Below are positions 1 through 8,300 of a stretch of DNA of 64,000 nucleotides, piece by piece. Position 1 is the stretch's first letter. Each line of letters starts with the position of its first letter. The translations under genes and the position numbers were made by a program. This DNA comes from Stieleria neptunia (GTDB taxonomy: Bacteria > Planctomycetota > Planctomycetia > Pirellulales > Pirellulaceae), in the NCBI RefSeq assembly GCF_007754155.1, contig NZ_CP037423.1, positions 5,886,567-5,950,566 of the forward strand. Direction: 5' to 3'. Below the pieces are notes generated by a model, which saw only the letters and a list, made by a program, of their open reading frames with translations, was not told the DNA's origin and made no database searches.

Positions 1-43
1 AACGAGTCTGGCTTCCACGCGAGCCTCTCTGCAGATTTGTATG

Positions 44-760
44 TCATGACGGGAAAACACCACGCAAAGCTGCGTTCAGCGTTTCTTTCTCACGCGATCG
101 CAAGTGTATGTTGCTACTGTAAAGTCGGTCCCGAATGTCCATTGCTTCCTCCCTCCTTCCGGTAGTTGCGTGAAGTGCAATGATCTGGAAAATACTCACC
201 AAGAGCCGATAACGCCGACCGGAGGTTTGGCCTATTTCGCGTTTCGGTGGTTGCACTTCGAGCAATTGAATTTTCGATTCCACCGTCTTCAGAGACTCGT
301 CAATACTTAGAAATTTCCCGCAGGTCTCATAGTCAGCAACAGCGACTAGTGCCCATTGTGCATGCTGGTATGCTTCGCATTTGAATTCCCCGTATGGAAA
401 CGAATAGAACAACTCAGCGAGTTCGTGAGGCGAATTTCTGAGCCTGAAAATCAATGATGCAAGTTGGAAGTGCTCTAACCTGAAATCGCCGTTCTTAGAC
501 CCGGCAATTGCACTTTCAACAGTTTTGGACAGCAGTGTTTCAGCTTCCGTAGTGTGAGCTGCCAGAGCCACCAGTTCCATAGGAACGTAAGAGAGGCAGT
601 ACGCTTTTTGTCGGTGGTCTTGCCAGTCAATGACCTCAAGGAACTCTGAGAAGCTCTGAACGGAATCCAAGAATGCACCGTTGTGTTTTTCAGCAACTGC
701 ACGCTTGACGAGCAATAGGGCGGATTGGCAGTTTTCGTCATTTGAATTGTTTGATGCCAT
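44..760 (-). CDS. Unknown protein, candidate immunity partner of RHS tip 1
   Basis: 238-aa soluble protein with no signal peptide, membrane segment or family I recognise. It looks mostly alpha-helical, with alternating hydrophobic/charged segments that could be TPR-like. It starts 48 nt after the RHS cassette stop (809) on the same strand. The ATG at 760 has an AAGGA-type Shine-Dalgarno about 10 nt upstream; a GTG at 790 would add ten residues. Genes directly downstream of RHS C-terminal tips usually encode the cognate immunity protein, so that is the inferred role. The evidence is position only. The other two RHS cassettes here are likewise followed at once by one small unrelated gene, which supports the reading. 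Confidence 0.6.
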   Translation of the reverse strand: MASNNSNDENCQSALLLVKRAVAEKHNGAFLDSVQSFSEFLEVIDWQDHRQKAYCLSYVPMELVALAAHTTEAETLLSKTVESAIAGSKNGDFRLEHFQLASLIFRLRNSPHELAELFYSFPYGEFKCEAYQHAQWALVAVADYETCGKFLSIDESLKTVESKIQLLEVQPPKREIGQTSGRRYRLLVSIFQIIALHATTGRREEAMDIRDRLYSSNIHLRSREKETLNAALRGVFPS

Positions 761-808
761 CAGAGTGTCCTTCAACAACCCAAGTGCCACGCGGATGATG
801 TTGAATCG

Positions 809-1882
809 CTAAAATAGGTATTCCGGCCATATTTCATTAGGAGGATCTGGCCAGTTTTCGGGATCTGGGGTTAGTGGATCGAAGCCAGGTTCATCATTGC
901 TGCACTTGCGTAGTTTTTTGAATTTATTATCCATACAAGGCTCATAGACGTCTTCCCTACAGAATTCAATATCCTCGGTCACTTCGATGCAGATTTCTTC
1001 CGCTTCCGCACAATAGTCCGCATCGATAATGAAGTCATCAAAGCACTTTCTTGGAAACCTCTTGTCGTAGGGGTGAGGGTCTTCCGGTCCATCATCCTCT
1101 TCCTCTTCGTCTTGCGAGCATGCCCGCCAGCCCCGGCGCCGGTGCAATTCCCACGCCTTCTTGATCCACTCTTTGTACTCTGGCGTGCCAGGAATTAGTG
1201 GTGGTAGCTGAACACCAGGCGGCAAAAGCGGCATCGGAGGAATATTCTCCGGCAATGGAAGTGGAGTTGTCGTTGGGCCAGGTCGAGGTCCATTTGGATT
1301 TGGTGCGATCGGCGTGCTTGGCCACCAAGGAACGGGTGTGGATGGAGGTGTGACTGTCCCTTTTAGCCCGAACGGGTCAACAAACTTCAAAGCGTTTGAG
1401 CCCACAAATAGGTACAGGCTCAGACTGCGTCCTGCATACCCAATCGGATCTCTGGAGCAGAACCGGCCCGCGATCGGATCGTACATGCGGGCGCGATAGT
1501 GGTAGAGGTCAAGGACGTCGTCGTACTCGCGGCCCGTGTAGGTATAGCGGTTACCTTCCGCCGTTGATGTACGCGCGGTTCCACTACCATCGAAGATTGA
1601 TAACCCACCGTACGCATCATAAGCATACCGTTCCTTAATCGTCCCGCTCGAATCGGTCAGCGCGGTGACGCTGTACTGTTGGGTGCCGTGATAGCGAAAC
1701 GCGAACTTGATAGTTGACTTGTCACTTTCAGTGCGTGATTTGTCGGGCGAGCAGGTTTGTTGACGAAGCGTTTTGCAGCTACGGATTCGTTTTGAATCGG
1801 CGCACGACTTAACGCCTCCCGCGCGGCGGCGCGCGAGACGACGTTGAAGGGTTCGGCGACGGGATGATGGCTTGCAGAGCAT
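809..1882 (-). CDS. Orphan RHS C-terminal cassette 1, Pro/acidic/Cys-rich tip
   Basis: The C-terminal end of an RHS-repeat protein without the long repeat body. RHS-associated core homology begins near 1705 (YHGTQQYS, then GTIKERYAYDAYG, YTGREYDD, YHYRARMYDP, GRFCSRDPIGYAG, FVDPFG). After the core comes a variable tip: a proline-rich linker, a run of acidic residues, and a terminal part with about ten cysteines and many Asp/Glu/Pro. I do not recognise the tip's activity. The reading frame runs upstream through an Arg-rich stretch to an ATG at 1882, 26 nt after the recombinase stop. Cassette 2 has the same arrangement, so I took that start; it is uncertain, because the stretch differs between copies mostly at amino-acid-changing positions. 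Classic RHS tips are released as polymorphic toxins, whereas this one has lost its shell. Confidence 0.65.
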   Translation of the reverse strand: MLCKPSSRRRTLQRRLARRRAGGVKSCADSKRIRSCKTLRQQTCSPDKSRTESDKSTIKFAFRYHGTQQYSVTALTDSSGTIKERYAYDAYGGLSIFDGSGTARTSTAEGNRYTYTGREYDDVLDLYHYRARMYDPIAGRFCSRDPIGYAGRSLSLYLFVGSNALKFVDPFGLKGTVTPPSTPVPWWPSTPIAPNPNGPRPGPTTTPLPLPENIPPMPLLPPGVQLPPLIPGTPEYKEWIKKAWELHRRRGWRACSQDEEEEDDGPEDPHPYDKRFPRKCFDDFIIDADYCAEAEEICIEVTEDIEFCREDVYEPCMDNKFKKLRKCSNDEPGFDPLTPDPENWPDPPNEIWPEYLF

Positions 1883-1907
1883 CCCGCCATTGTAACTGAT
1901 GGACAGG

Positions 1908-2864
1908 CTATTCGGTGTCGCTTTGCGGCGGTCGGTCCTTGGCTCCCGGATGGGTTTTGTCGTGGACTTCGCGGAGACGTTTGATCGACACGTGGGTATA
2001 GATCTGCGTCGTGTTGAGTTGCTCGTGACCCAAGAGCGTTTGAATCGAGCGCAGGTCCGCACCGCCTTCGAGCATCAACGTCGCTGTGGTGTGGCGGAGC
2101 ATGTGGCAACTGCCGGGTTTCGTGATGCCCGCCGCGGTCAAGTAGCCTCTGACGAGTTGGCTGAGCGTGACCGGATGGAACGCGTTGCCACGGGACGTTA
2201 GGAAGATCACGTCGGTGTCTTCGTCGAGCAGTGCGGGTCGACCATCGTGAAGGTATTTCATCAGCCATCCAAGGGCTCGCTTGCCGGTCGGCACGACTCG
2301 ATCCTTGCGTCCTTTGCCTTGACGGATCATCGCAAGGCCGGACTCGTCGTTGATGTCGTCGAGCTTCAGCGCGATCAACTCGGCGCGTCGCATCCCGGTA
2401 GCATAAAAGAGCTCCAACAGCGCGCGGTCGCGAAGACCCGTTGGTGTGGTGAGATCGACCGAGCTGAGCAGCATTTCGATTTTATCGATCGTGAGGTGCG
2501 ATGATGGAAGACGTTGTTCTTCCTTTGGGAGTTCGATGCCGGTTGATGGATCGCTGTTGATCCAACCCTGTTCGGTCAGCCATGCGAGCCAGTGACCAAC
2601 CGTTGAGAGGTAGGAAGCTTGAGTACAGAACTTGAGCGACTTGCCGGTGCGTTCGTTGCGGTAGTGATAGAGCCAACGCCGATAGGCTGCGAGTGACTCG
2701 GGCGTGATCTCGGTGACGGACTCGATGCCGCGTTCGGAAGACCAGGTGATGAACTTGTTCAAGACGTAGTCGCGGCGCGAGATGGTCGTGGCCGACCAGT
2801 TGTTCATCCTGAGGTGGTTGAAGTATCGAGACAGTAGGACGGTGGGAGCGGGAAGGTTTGACAT
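1908..2864 (-). CDS. Tyrosine recombinase (XerC/D-like integrase), copy 1
   Basis: 318 aa, normal length for a Xer/phage-integrase family recombinase. An N-terminal SAM-like core-binding domain (SRYFNHLRMNNWSATTI...) precedes a catalytic domain with the full R-K-H-R-H-Y set: TGMRRAELIALK (Arg), a GKGRKDRVVPTG beta-hairpin, HMLRHTTATL (HxxR), LLGHEQLNTTQIYTHVS (His and nucleophilic Tyr). The start at 2864 (MSNLPAP) matches copy 2 exactly in length. It should cut and rejoin DNA at short inverted sites. It lies between the primase-like gene and RHS cassette 1, all on one strand. Copy 2 (9418-10374) is about 95% identical by eye, so the two are recent duplicates and both look intact. Confidence 0.93.
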   Translation of the reverse strand: MSNLPAPTVLLSRYFNHLRMNNWSATTISRRDYVLNKFITWSSERGIESVTEITPESLAAYRRWLYHYRNERTGKSLKFCTQASYLSTVGHWLAWLTEQGWINSDPSTGIELPKEEQRLPSSHLTIDKIEMLLSSVDLTTPTGLRDRALLELFYATGMRRAELIALKLDDINDESGLAMIRQGKGRKDRVVPTGKRALGWLMKYLHDGRPALLDEDTDVIFLTSRGNAFHPVTLSQLVRGYLTAAGITKPGSCHMLRHTTATLMLEGGADLRSIQTLLGHEQLNTTQIYTHVSIKRLREVHDKTHPGAKDRPPQSDTE

Positions 2865-3083
2865 GGATTTGCATCCTGGGGTTGTGATCGGCGCGCACCG
2901 GTAGCCGGGCGTGCTCGATCGAGGTGAAAACGACCGGGTGAACGTCACTCGGCCGAAGAAGGCAGCATCACCACCGCGGCGATGCAGCTATGGCAAGGCT
3001 TCGAATGAGGGGGCCTTGCGAGGTTTTGGCATCGGTTTTGATGCCAGAGCGGTTAGGTCGTTGCGGTGCAACGAGTTAAGTGA

Positions 3084-3180
3084 ATCGGAAGCGGGCCGGA
3101 CGGCGCCGGAACCAGGCCGGATGCCACCCGGCAGGTTGACTGCCGAGCCCGGAAGGTTATCGCGAAGCCCGGAAGGTTTT
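3084..3180. repeat. GC-rich conserved block upstream of recombinase 1
   Basis: About 97 bp built from iterated CCGGA/CCGGAAGG words and partial inverted repeats (ggccggacggcgccgg, acccggcaggttgactgc, cccggaaggtt). The same block lies upstream of recombinase 2 at 10802-10902. The upstream gene changes identity exactly at its distal edge: the primase-like ORF runs into it here, a truncated recombinase does so in the other unit. This makes it a candidate recombination site or element boundary (inference). Confidence 0.6.
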
Positions 3181-5208
3181 GGTTGTAAGTGCAGGTTCAG
3201 TGAGTTTGCCGGGATCGATCAGGCCCATCATGAACGGCTGGCCTTCGCGGCCTTCACCGCTGTAAAGCAACTCGTAAATGTATCGTCCGCCTTTGCGTCC
3301 GCGGTGGACGTGGACATATTCCAGATCGACGAGGCGATTTAGATGAATGCCCAGTTGGCTGTTGCCGATGGACGTTGCTTCGCGGATGTCGCGGCGCGTG
3401 AAGCGGACAGCGTCACGCGGGACGGAATTGGCTTTTGCGGTTTCGCCGACGTACCCGTTGAGCAGGCCGAGTAGATTCCGTGTTTGCGGTGCCAGTTCAT
3501 CCAGGCTGCGACCAAGCACCAGACCCGCGATCCCGTTGGCAACCGCGATGTCGTTCTTGGTGACTTCGATGTACTCGACTTGTCGCTCATTGAGCGTCGA
3601 GTGCTTAACCTCTCGCTGATGTTGATGCAACAGCGCGATGGTGTCAATCAACGTGAGGTACTTTTCATGGTCTCGACGAAGCCGAGTCTTGTTGTTGGCG
3701 AAGGTCAGTTGCGGTGCGTAGGGATTGACGATCGTGAGCGGACGAATCAATCGCTGAGCGTTTTGATGCAGCTTGCGTAGCGATCGTTTCAGTTCGCTTG
3801 ATTGGCTGAGCACCGCTGCGCGTGCATTGCGTTGGATGTTTTGAATCGCATCGGTTTGGTTGCGTGACTCATCGACCGTCAGCACCAAGCATCGATTGAT
3901 GAGTTCTTCGTCAATGTCGAGGGCTGTTGTGGTGAGGAAGATTTGTGTGGGGCCTTCGACGTGGTGTTCTTGGGTTTGGCTGCGTCCGTCTTCGCCGCGG
4001 CCGACGGTGGCGTGACGCAGCTCGCCTTCGCTTTGGAGAAGCTTCAGTGCGTAGCTGGCTTGGCGGATGCCTTCGTCTTCGGCGATGGCGAGGATCTTGT
4101 GACGGATGCTGTCGCTGTCGAGGTAAAACAACGACTGGCCGGTCATGCCGCTGAAGCGGTTGACGTCTTCGATCGGCATCATCGAAAGAACCGCATCCAT
4201 CAATGATGTCTTGCCGGCACTGGATGATGATTGAATCACGATAGCCAGTGGTTTGGCAAGCTTGCGACTGGTCGCGGCCAGGTAACCGGCGAGCTTGTTG
4301 GTGGACTCGCCAACGATCCCGCAAGCATCCATGTCGGCGACGATCCGCTCAAGCAAGTTGGGAGAGCGAAGCAGAGCCAACGCTTCGCGTTGCTCGTCGT
4401 CGCTGAGCTTGACTTCGGTGCGCGCCGGTTGTTTCAACGCCGCGATGCGATCGGACTGCAACGCTTCGAGTTTGAGCAGCAACGTGCCGATGTCCTTTTT
4501 GATGATGTCGGCATCGGTGTAGAGTTCCGTTGCCGTAGCCTTGATGAACGAGGTTCGTGAGCGCGCCTTCACAAGATCAAGCGTGTCCATGTGAACGAGG
4601 TCGTCGCGCGAAGCCATCAGGTTGACTTTGAGTGTCAGCGTCGACTTATTCTTTTCAAGACCGCGGATTCGATAGCGTCGATCATCGCGGATGAAGATGA
4701 TTTGGTTGTCTTCGATGATCAGTTCGTCACTGTCGTCCGTTTTCGTGTCCTTCGTTTGTTTCGTGGTTGGTTCTTCCGTCGTGGCAACCGGAACTTGCGT
4801 CGCGGGGCTGATGGCGGGTTCGGATTGACCGACTGTGATCACGTCTTCGCCACTCGCGTGCGCATCGATCTTGTAACCTCGCAGACCGATGATGTTTCCT
4901 TCGTCGTTGACGACCGGAACGGTCACACGACCGCGCATGGTTTCGCGTCCGTTGGCTTTGTAAAGGCCGGCGGCGACGAGCGCGTCACGGACTTCGCGGC
5001 CGCGCTTGATGCGGCGCTGTGGGATCTGCTTGCCAAGTGTGCGGTCGGCGAATCCGATTTGTTGCTCGGTTGCCTGTTCGTTGGTCAGGTGCAGTTCGTC
5101 ATTGACGTAAGCTTTCGCGCGGTCGTTTTCGTTGAGGCAGCCTGCGTAGAATTCTGCGATGGCCTTGATGGGGTTATCGAGGATCGCGTTCAGGAAGTCA
5201 TCGTTCAT
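3157..5208 (-). CDS. Primase-helicase-like ATPase of a mobile element
   Basis: 683 aa. The N-terminal ~130 residues resemble the DnaG catalytic-core N-terminal subdomain (AEFYAGCLNENDRAKAYV, then GRVTVPVVNDEGNIIGLRGY). A low-complexity T/E/K linker follows, then a TLDLVKARSRTSFIKA helical motif and a P-loop ATPase with Walker A SSSSAGKTSLMD and a plausible Walker B (ILAIAEDEG). The last ~100 residues contain a winged-helix-like segment (TRRDIREATSIGNSQLGIHLNRLVDLEYVHV). No CHC2 zinc finger and no Toprim motif are visible, so it may be a degenerate primase acting mainly as a helicase. The start is MNDDFLN; there is no good start upstream. Its last residues run into the GC-rich block, so the C-terminus may be truncated or re-fused. 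It probably serves element replication. Confidence 0.7.
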   Translation of the reverse strand: MNDDFLNAILDNPIKAIAEFYAGCLNENDRAKAYVNDELHLTNEQATEQQIGFADRTLGKQIPQRRIKRGREVRDALVAAGLYKANGRETMRGRVTVPVVNDEGNIIGLRGYKIDAHASGEDVITVGQSEPAISPATQVPVATTEEPTTKQTKDTKTDDSDELIIEDNQIIFIRDDRRYRIRGLEKNKSTLTLKVNLMASRDDLVHMDTLDLVKARSRTSFIKATATELYTDADIIKKDIGTLLLKLEALQSDRIAALKQPARTEVKLSDDEQREALALLRSPNLLERIVADMDACGIVGESTNKLAGYLAATSRKLAKPLAIVIQSSSSAGKTSLMDAVLSMMPIEDVNRFSGMTGQSLFYLDSDSIRHKILAIAEDEGIRQASYALKLLQSEGELRHATVGRGEDGRSQTQEHHVEGPTQIFLTTTALDIDEELINRCLVLTVDESRNQTDAIQNIQRNARAAVLSQSSELKRSLRKLHQNAQRLIRPLTIVNPYAPQLTFANNKTRLRRDHEKYLTLIDTIALLHQHQREVKHSTLNERQVEYIEVTKNDIAVANGIAGLVLGRSLDELAPQTRNLLGLLNGYVGETAKANSVPRDAVRFTRRDIREATSIGNSQLGIHLNRLVDLEYVHVHRGRKGGRYIYELLYSGEGREGQPFMMGLIDPGKLTEPALTTKTFRASR

Positions 5209-5416
5209 CGTGTTGGCTCCGTTGGATGCGCGCAGACCGGTGGCCCGGCCCTTGGTTGTAGGCTTGTTTTTGGGAAAGGCTGGCGGGGAGAGGTGTCGGC
5301 GGTTGCCGATCGGGTCCGCGGAAGCTGCGCACCTGTCGGCTGTCGTTGGCAGCCGAGAGCCTTGAAGGTGCAGAGGCGATGCGTGGATCAACGCCTCACG
5401 GATCGGCCGGCCCTCC

Positions 5417-5829
5417 ATGACGCGACAGCTTCCGCTCACTGTCAAGCGACGGAATCAGCCAACCGCCGCGAAAGTAGAAAACCACTTCGGGATCAATCGT
5501 TAAAGTTTACGCACTTGGTGTTAACGATCGCACGTGAGTGTTTTTTGTCTCTCGCCTTCTCTCGGCCTGATCGCCGGAGGGTCACGGGTGACGGCGTCAG
5601 TCCGGCTCGGCGAAAGCCAAAAAACGTAGGGAAGAGTGGGCGGTCGGGTTTTGACGCGAAGTCCCGGGCGCCCGGGGAGTGGTGTGCCCATGAATGCCGG
5701 GGAGCCTGTCGGAGATTCGCAAAGGGCTTTGGCCGAACAGACAAGCTGTCGGTTGAGGGTTGACCGAGTGGCTCGTTCCCGGCTTACCTCGCTTGGGCTC
5801 GGACGCGGTCACTTTCGCCCTTCTTGATA
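5417..5829. repeat. Leader repeat, left arm, copy A
   Basis: Non-coding sequence upstream (minus-strand sense) of the primase-like gene. It is about 95% identical to 11471-11864 upstream of unit 2. It contains a perfect inverted repeat atcgttaa/ttaacgat (5496-5503 and 5521-5528) and a 'gagcctgtcggagattcgca' word that recurs at 11756 and 12477. It continues into the right arm at 7604, from which it is separated by the insertion sequence. No supported gene lies in it. It may hold the promoter and/or attachment site of the unit. Confidence 0.75.
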
Positions 5830-7603
5830 GGGTGCATTCCCATTTAGTTGACGCAAAAATCACGTTAATCGTCGGCCGAAAGGAGTTGTTGGTCAGTGGC
5901 TTCAACTTTGCAGCTCATTGGACGAGGCTCCCAGTGCCAACTGTCGCTTGCCTGGGTGCGACGGAATTCGGCCAGCTCGCCGATTGATTCATCCCAACGA
6001 TTAGGAATCAGATGAGCGCGAACTTGAAGCATCTGCTCCGCGTTTTCGCTTTTCCAAAACATTGCATTGCTCTTTAGACGCAAATTGATCACGCGGCGAA
6101 TGCTGCTTTCGATCGCCCCGCTACCACAAGGGATTCCGCTGCGACGATAGGCAGGGTAACTCAACCGACCCGCTTCACCATGTCGGCAAAGGTAATGGAT
6201 TTCTGTTTCCAGTTCTGTGGCCGATTTTCCGACGCGTTCTAGGCCGGCGAGCTCATCAACCACTCGCCGCCATTGACCGTTTCGCAGCAGCGTTCGGTAC
6301 TGACGATAAAGCCCCTGGCGGACGTCTGCGTCGAGCCCAAGCGAAGCAAGCGCTTTGGAAACGTGATGCACCGCATGGCAGCAGTCCAAGACCTGATGCG
6401 TGACGACGCTCGTGAGTCCCGCATATTGAATGATGCGATCAATACGATCCCAAATCCAGGGGGCGCCATCGGCGACGAACGTCACGCTATGTGCCTCCGC
6501 GGCTCCGAGCCGATGCAGATGCATCGCAACCAATTCGGCGATCGCGTCGGGCCCAGTCAGGGTGCCGTCGATCGTCGCTTCATGCTCCTTCACCATCCGC
6601 CCCTGCTCGTCGTGAACAAAAATCGTCATCAGTTTAGGCTCCCGCCAGTCCGCTTCAAACGAGCGTGCAGGTTTCTTTGCCGAGCGCCCGGGCGAGTCAG
6701 CTTGCCCCTGAGCGACATCATCGCTTGACGCATTGGAAGTCGATGCAGGTAGCATTTTGCCGCGTATTTTCATTCTTCCGCCATCAATTTGCACCGACAC
6801 TCGTTTCCCGGCCAATTCACCGGTGCTCGCCAACTTGCCCTGCCGAAACAGTTTGAGCCGATGCCGTCGTAGGCGCAATAAGCCGTCGCCAGATTGATAG
6901 GCGATCCGTTTGACCGCCTTGATATCAAGTGTGATACCATCGCGAACCAGTTCTCGGTGAGCCACTTCGATCGAAGGACACAATGCCACTTGGCGTGCCA
7001 CGCGACTCTCCAGCGCGGGCGAGACGCCTTTGCCGAACCCGAATTGAGCAAGCGAAACATGCAAGCCGACGCGGGGCGAATCGTCTCGACCAAGCAACTT
7101 TTTCTTAGGGGCACAGTAGAGCGCTGTGGCCCAGAACAGCATGCCGCCGAGCAAACGAACGGCGACCCTAGTCTCGCGCCCTTTCTGAAGCGGTCTTGAG
7201 AAGTTGACCCGACTCGATTGGCATGCCTTTTCAAAACCTTTTTCGATCATGGTCGCGGAGATCAGCCCGGCGACGACCATGTCCGCACCGCGGGCAAAGG
7301 CATCATGGATGGTTCTTTCCAGCGTTGCGAGTTGCTCGGGATGATCTGAGATCCGTTGTTTCCAGAGCGTAACTTTGGGAACCAACTGAGCGTAAAAGAG
7401 CGCGAGCATTTCTTCGGCCGACTCAATCCGTTCACCATTCTCTTGCCCCATGTCTAGTCCTTGCATTGTCGTCGGCATCCTTGCTAGGCGAGTGGAAAAT
7501 CATCCTTGAATCGCCCAAGATACCGTCAACACCGGATCCAGAAACAGCAGCCAAGCCCCCGACGGGTTGCTAGCAAAAACGTCAACTAAATGGGAATGCA
7601 CCC
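5830..7603 (-). mobile_element. Insertion sequence, ISKra4-like, with perfect TSD
   Basis: 1774-bp element with 24-bp perfect terminal inverted repeats beginning GGGTGCATTCCC (5830-5853 and 7580-7603). It is flanked by a perfect 8-bp target duplication TCTTGATA (5822-5829 and 7604-7611). The uninterrupted target is visible in the related leader at 12596-12603, which proves insertion into a pre-existing repeat. It carries a single intact transposase gene on the minus strand. The 8-bp duplication and the transposase signature fit ISKra4; ISLre2 is the main alternative. Confidence 0.93.
5865..7478 (-). CDS. DDE transposase, ISKra4-like family
   Basis: 537 aa, the usual size for ISKra4-type transposases. 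The RNase H-like core shows VSVQIDGGRMKIRG (first Asp), WREPKLMTIF, TFVADGAPWIWDRI (second Asp), VLDCCHAVHHV, and GIPCGSGAIESSIRRVINLR with the catalytic Glu, followed by the Lys/Trp-rich KSNAMFWKSENAEQML motif. It begins at an ATG (7478) 102 nt inside the right terminal repeat and ends 35 nt before the left end. It is full length with no frameshift, so the element is probably still active. Confidence 0.9.
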   Translation of the reverse strand: MPTTMQGLDMGQENGERIESAEEMLALFYAQLVPKVTLWKQRISDHPEQLATLERTIHDAFARGADMVVAGLISATMIEKGFEKACQSSRVNFSRPLQKGRETRVAVRLLGGMLFWATALYCAPKKKLLGRDDSPRVGLHVSLAQFGFGKGVSPALESRVARQVALCPSIEVAHRELVRDGITLDIKAVKRIAYQSGDGLLRLRRHRLKLFRQGKLASTGELAGKRVSVQIDGGRMKIRGKMLPASTSNASSDDVAQGQADSPGRSAKKPARSFEADWREPKLMTIFVHDEQGRMVKEHEATIDGTLTGPDAIAELVAMHLHRLGAAEAHSVTFVADGAPWIWDRIDRIIQYAGLTSVVTHQVLDCCHAVHHVSKALASLGLDADVRQGLYRQYRTLLRNGQWRRVVDELAGLERVGKSATELETEIHYLCRHGEAGRLSYPAYRRSGIPCGSGAIESSIRRVINLRLKSNAMFWKSENAEQMLQVRAHLIPNRWDESIGELAEFRRTQASDSWHWEPRPMSCKVEATDQQLLSADD

Positions 7604-8053
7604 TCTTGATAAGGAGCTCGGCATCCTGCCTCGCACTGTCTTTATCGGGCTCCGCCCTCGGCGTCGGTGCTGCTCGCTCGCGCTCGGCGCTACCCTCATC
7701 CTTCGGTCGCTGTCACCACCTCCGTCAACCGTCGGCTCCGCTCGGTCGATCCCTCCCTCACTCCGGTCGGCGAACGATGGCCCGCTCGGTCTTCCCAACT
7801 TCCAACTCTTCTCTTTCAACTTGGAACCTGGAACTTGAAACATAGAACCGCTCCCCCGCTTCCCTGCCATCGTTCTCCGACTGACATCCTGTCACCGACG
7901 GGTTTCAGTCTACGGGCATCCTACCCGCCGTGCCTTCGGCGTTCTTTGCGCTCGAGCTGTGTCCGACCGGTCAACTGGGATAGCTTCGCGGCCAAGCGTT
8001 GCGGCGGAAGTTGGCTCGGTCCTGTGATCACATCACTCGTCCGCCGCTGATTG
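7604..8053. repeat. Leader repeat, right arm, copy A
   Basis: About 450 bp matching 12596-13042, with small gaps near 7800/12790. It holds Ser/Arg-like GC-rich words (ctcgctcgcgctcggcgct), runs of ctttcaacttgga, and ends in gttggctcggtcctg...cgtccgccg. Together with 5417-5829 it forms one ~860-bp leader split by the insertion sequence. Its outer end overlaps the last 20 nt of the small gene 8033-8296, so the unit junction lies there. There is no gene apart from this overlap. Confidence 0.75.
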
Positions 8054-8296
8054 GCGGGATTCAACCCCCGTCCCCTTTGATGCGTTCGGTTCCGAGCTTT
8101 CGTTTGAATTTCTTGACTGGACGCCCTGTCCATCCGTCGAACTATGTGCATTTCCAGGAAGGTTCCCGAAATTCCGCTTTTGAGGAACTGATTGCGTATC
8201 CTTTACGAAAGCTAGCACACAAAGCAGGCATACAGAAACAATTAGGGTTACCAGCAACACATACTTGCCGGAGTAATTGGCACCTCGGTTGTTCAC
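8033..8296 (-). CDS. Small membrane protein, candidate immunity partner of RHS tip 2
   Basis: 87 aa with one N-terminal transmembrane segment (YVLLVTLIVSVCLLCVLAF) and a hydrophilic Ser/Asn-rich tail. It starts at a GTG four nucleotides after the RHS stop (8301), so translation is probably coupled. A membrane-anchored protein directly downstream of a metalloprotease-like RHS tip fits an immunity role, but no family is recognised. Its last residues (QSAADE) are encoded inside the start of the leader repeat, so its original C-terminus may have been replaced when the next unit inserted. Confidence 0.5.
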   Translation of the reverse strand: MNNRGANYSGKYVLLVTLIVSVCLLCVLAFVKDTQSVPQKRNFGNLPGNAHSSTDGQGVQSRNSNESSEPNASKGTGVESRQSAADE

Positions 8297-8300
8297 GTTA

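Noticed and set aside
4591..5763. 390-codon open frame on the + strand
   Set aside because: Antisense to the primase-like gene and leader; residue composition (V/F/R-rich) and lack of motifs show it is a shadow frame.
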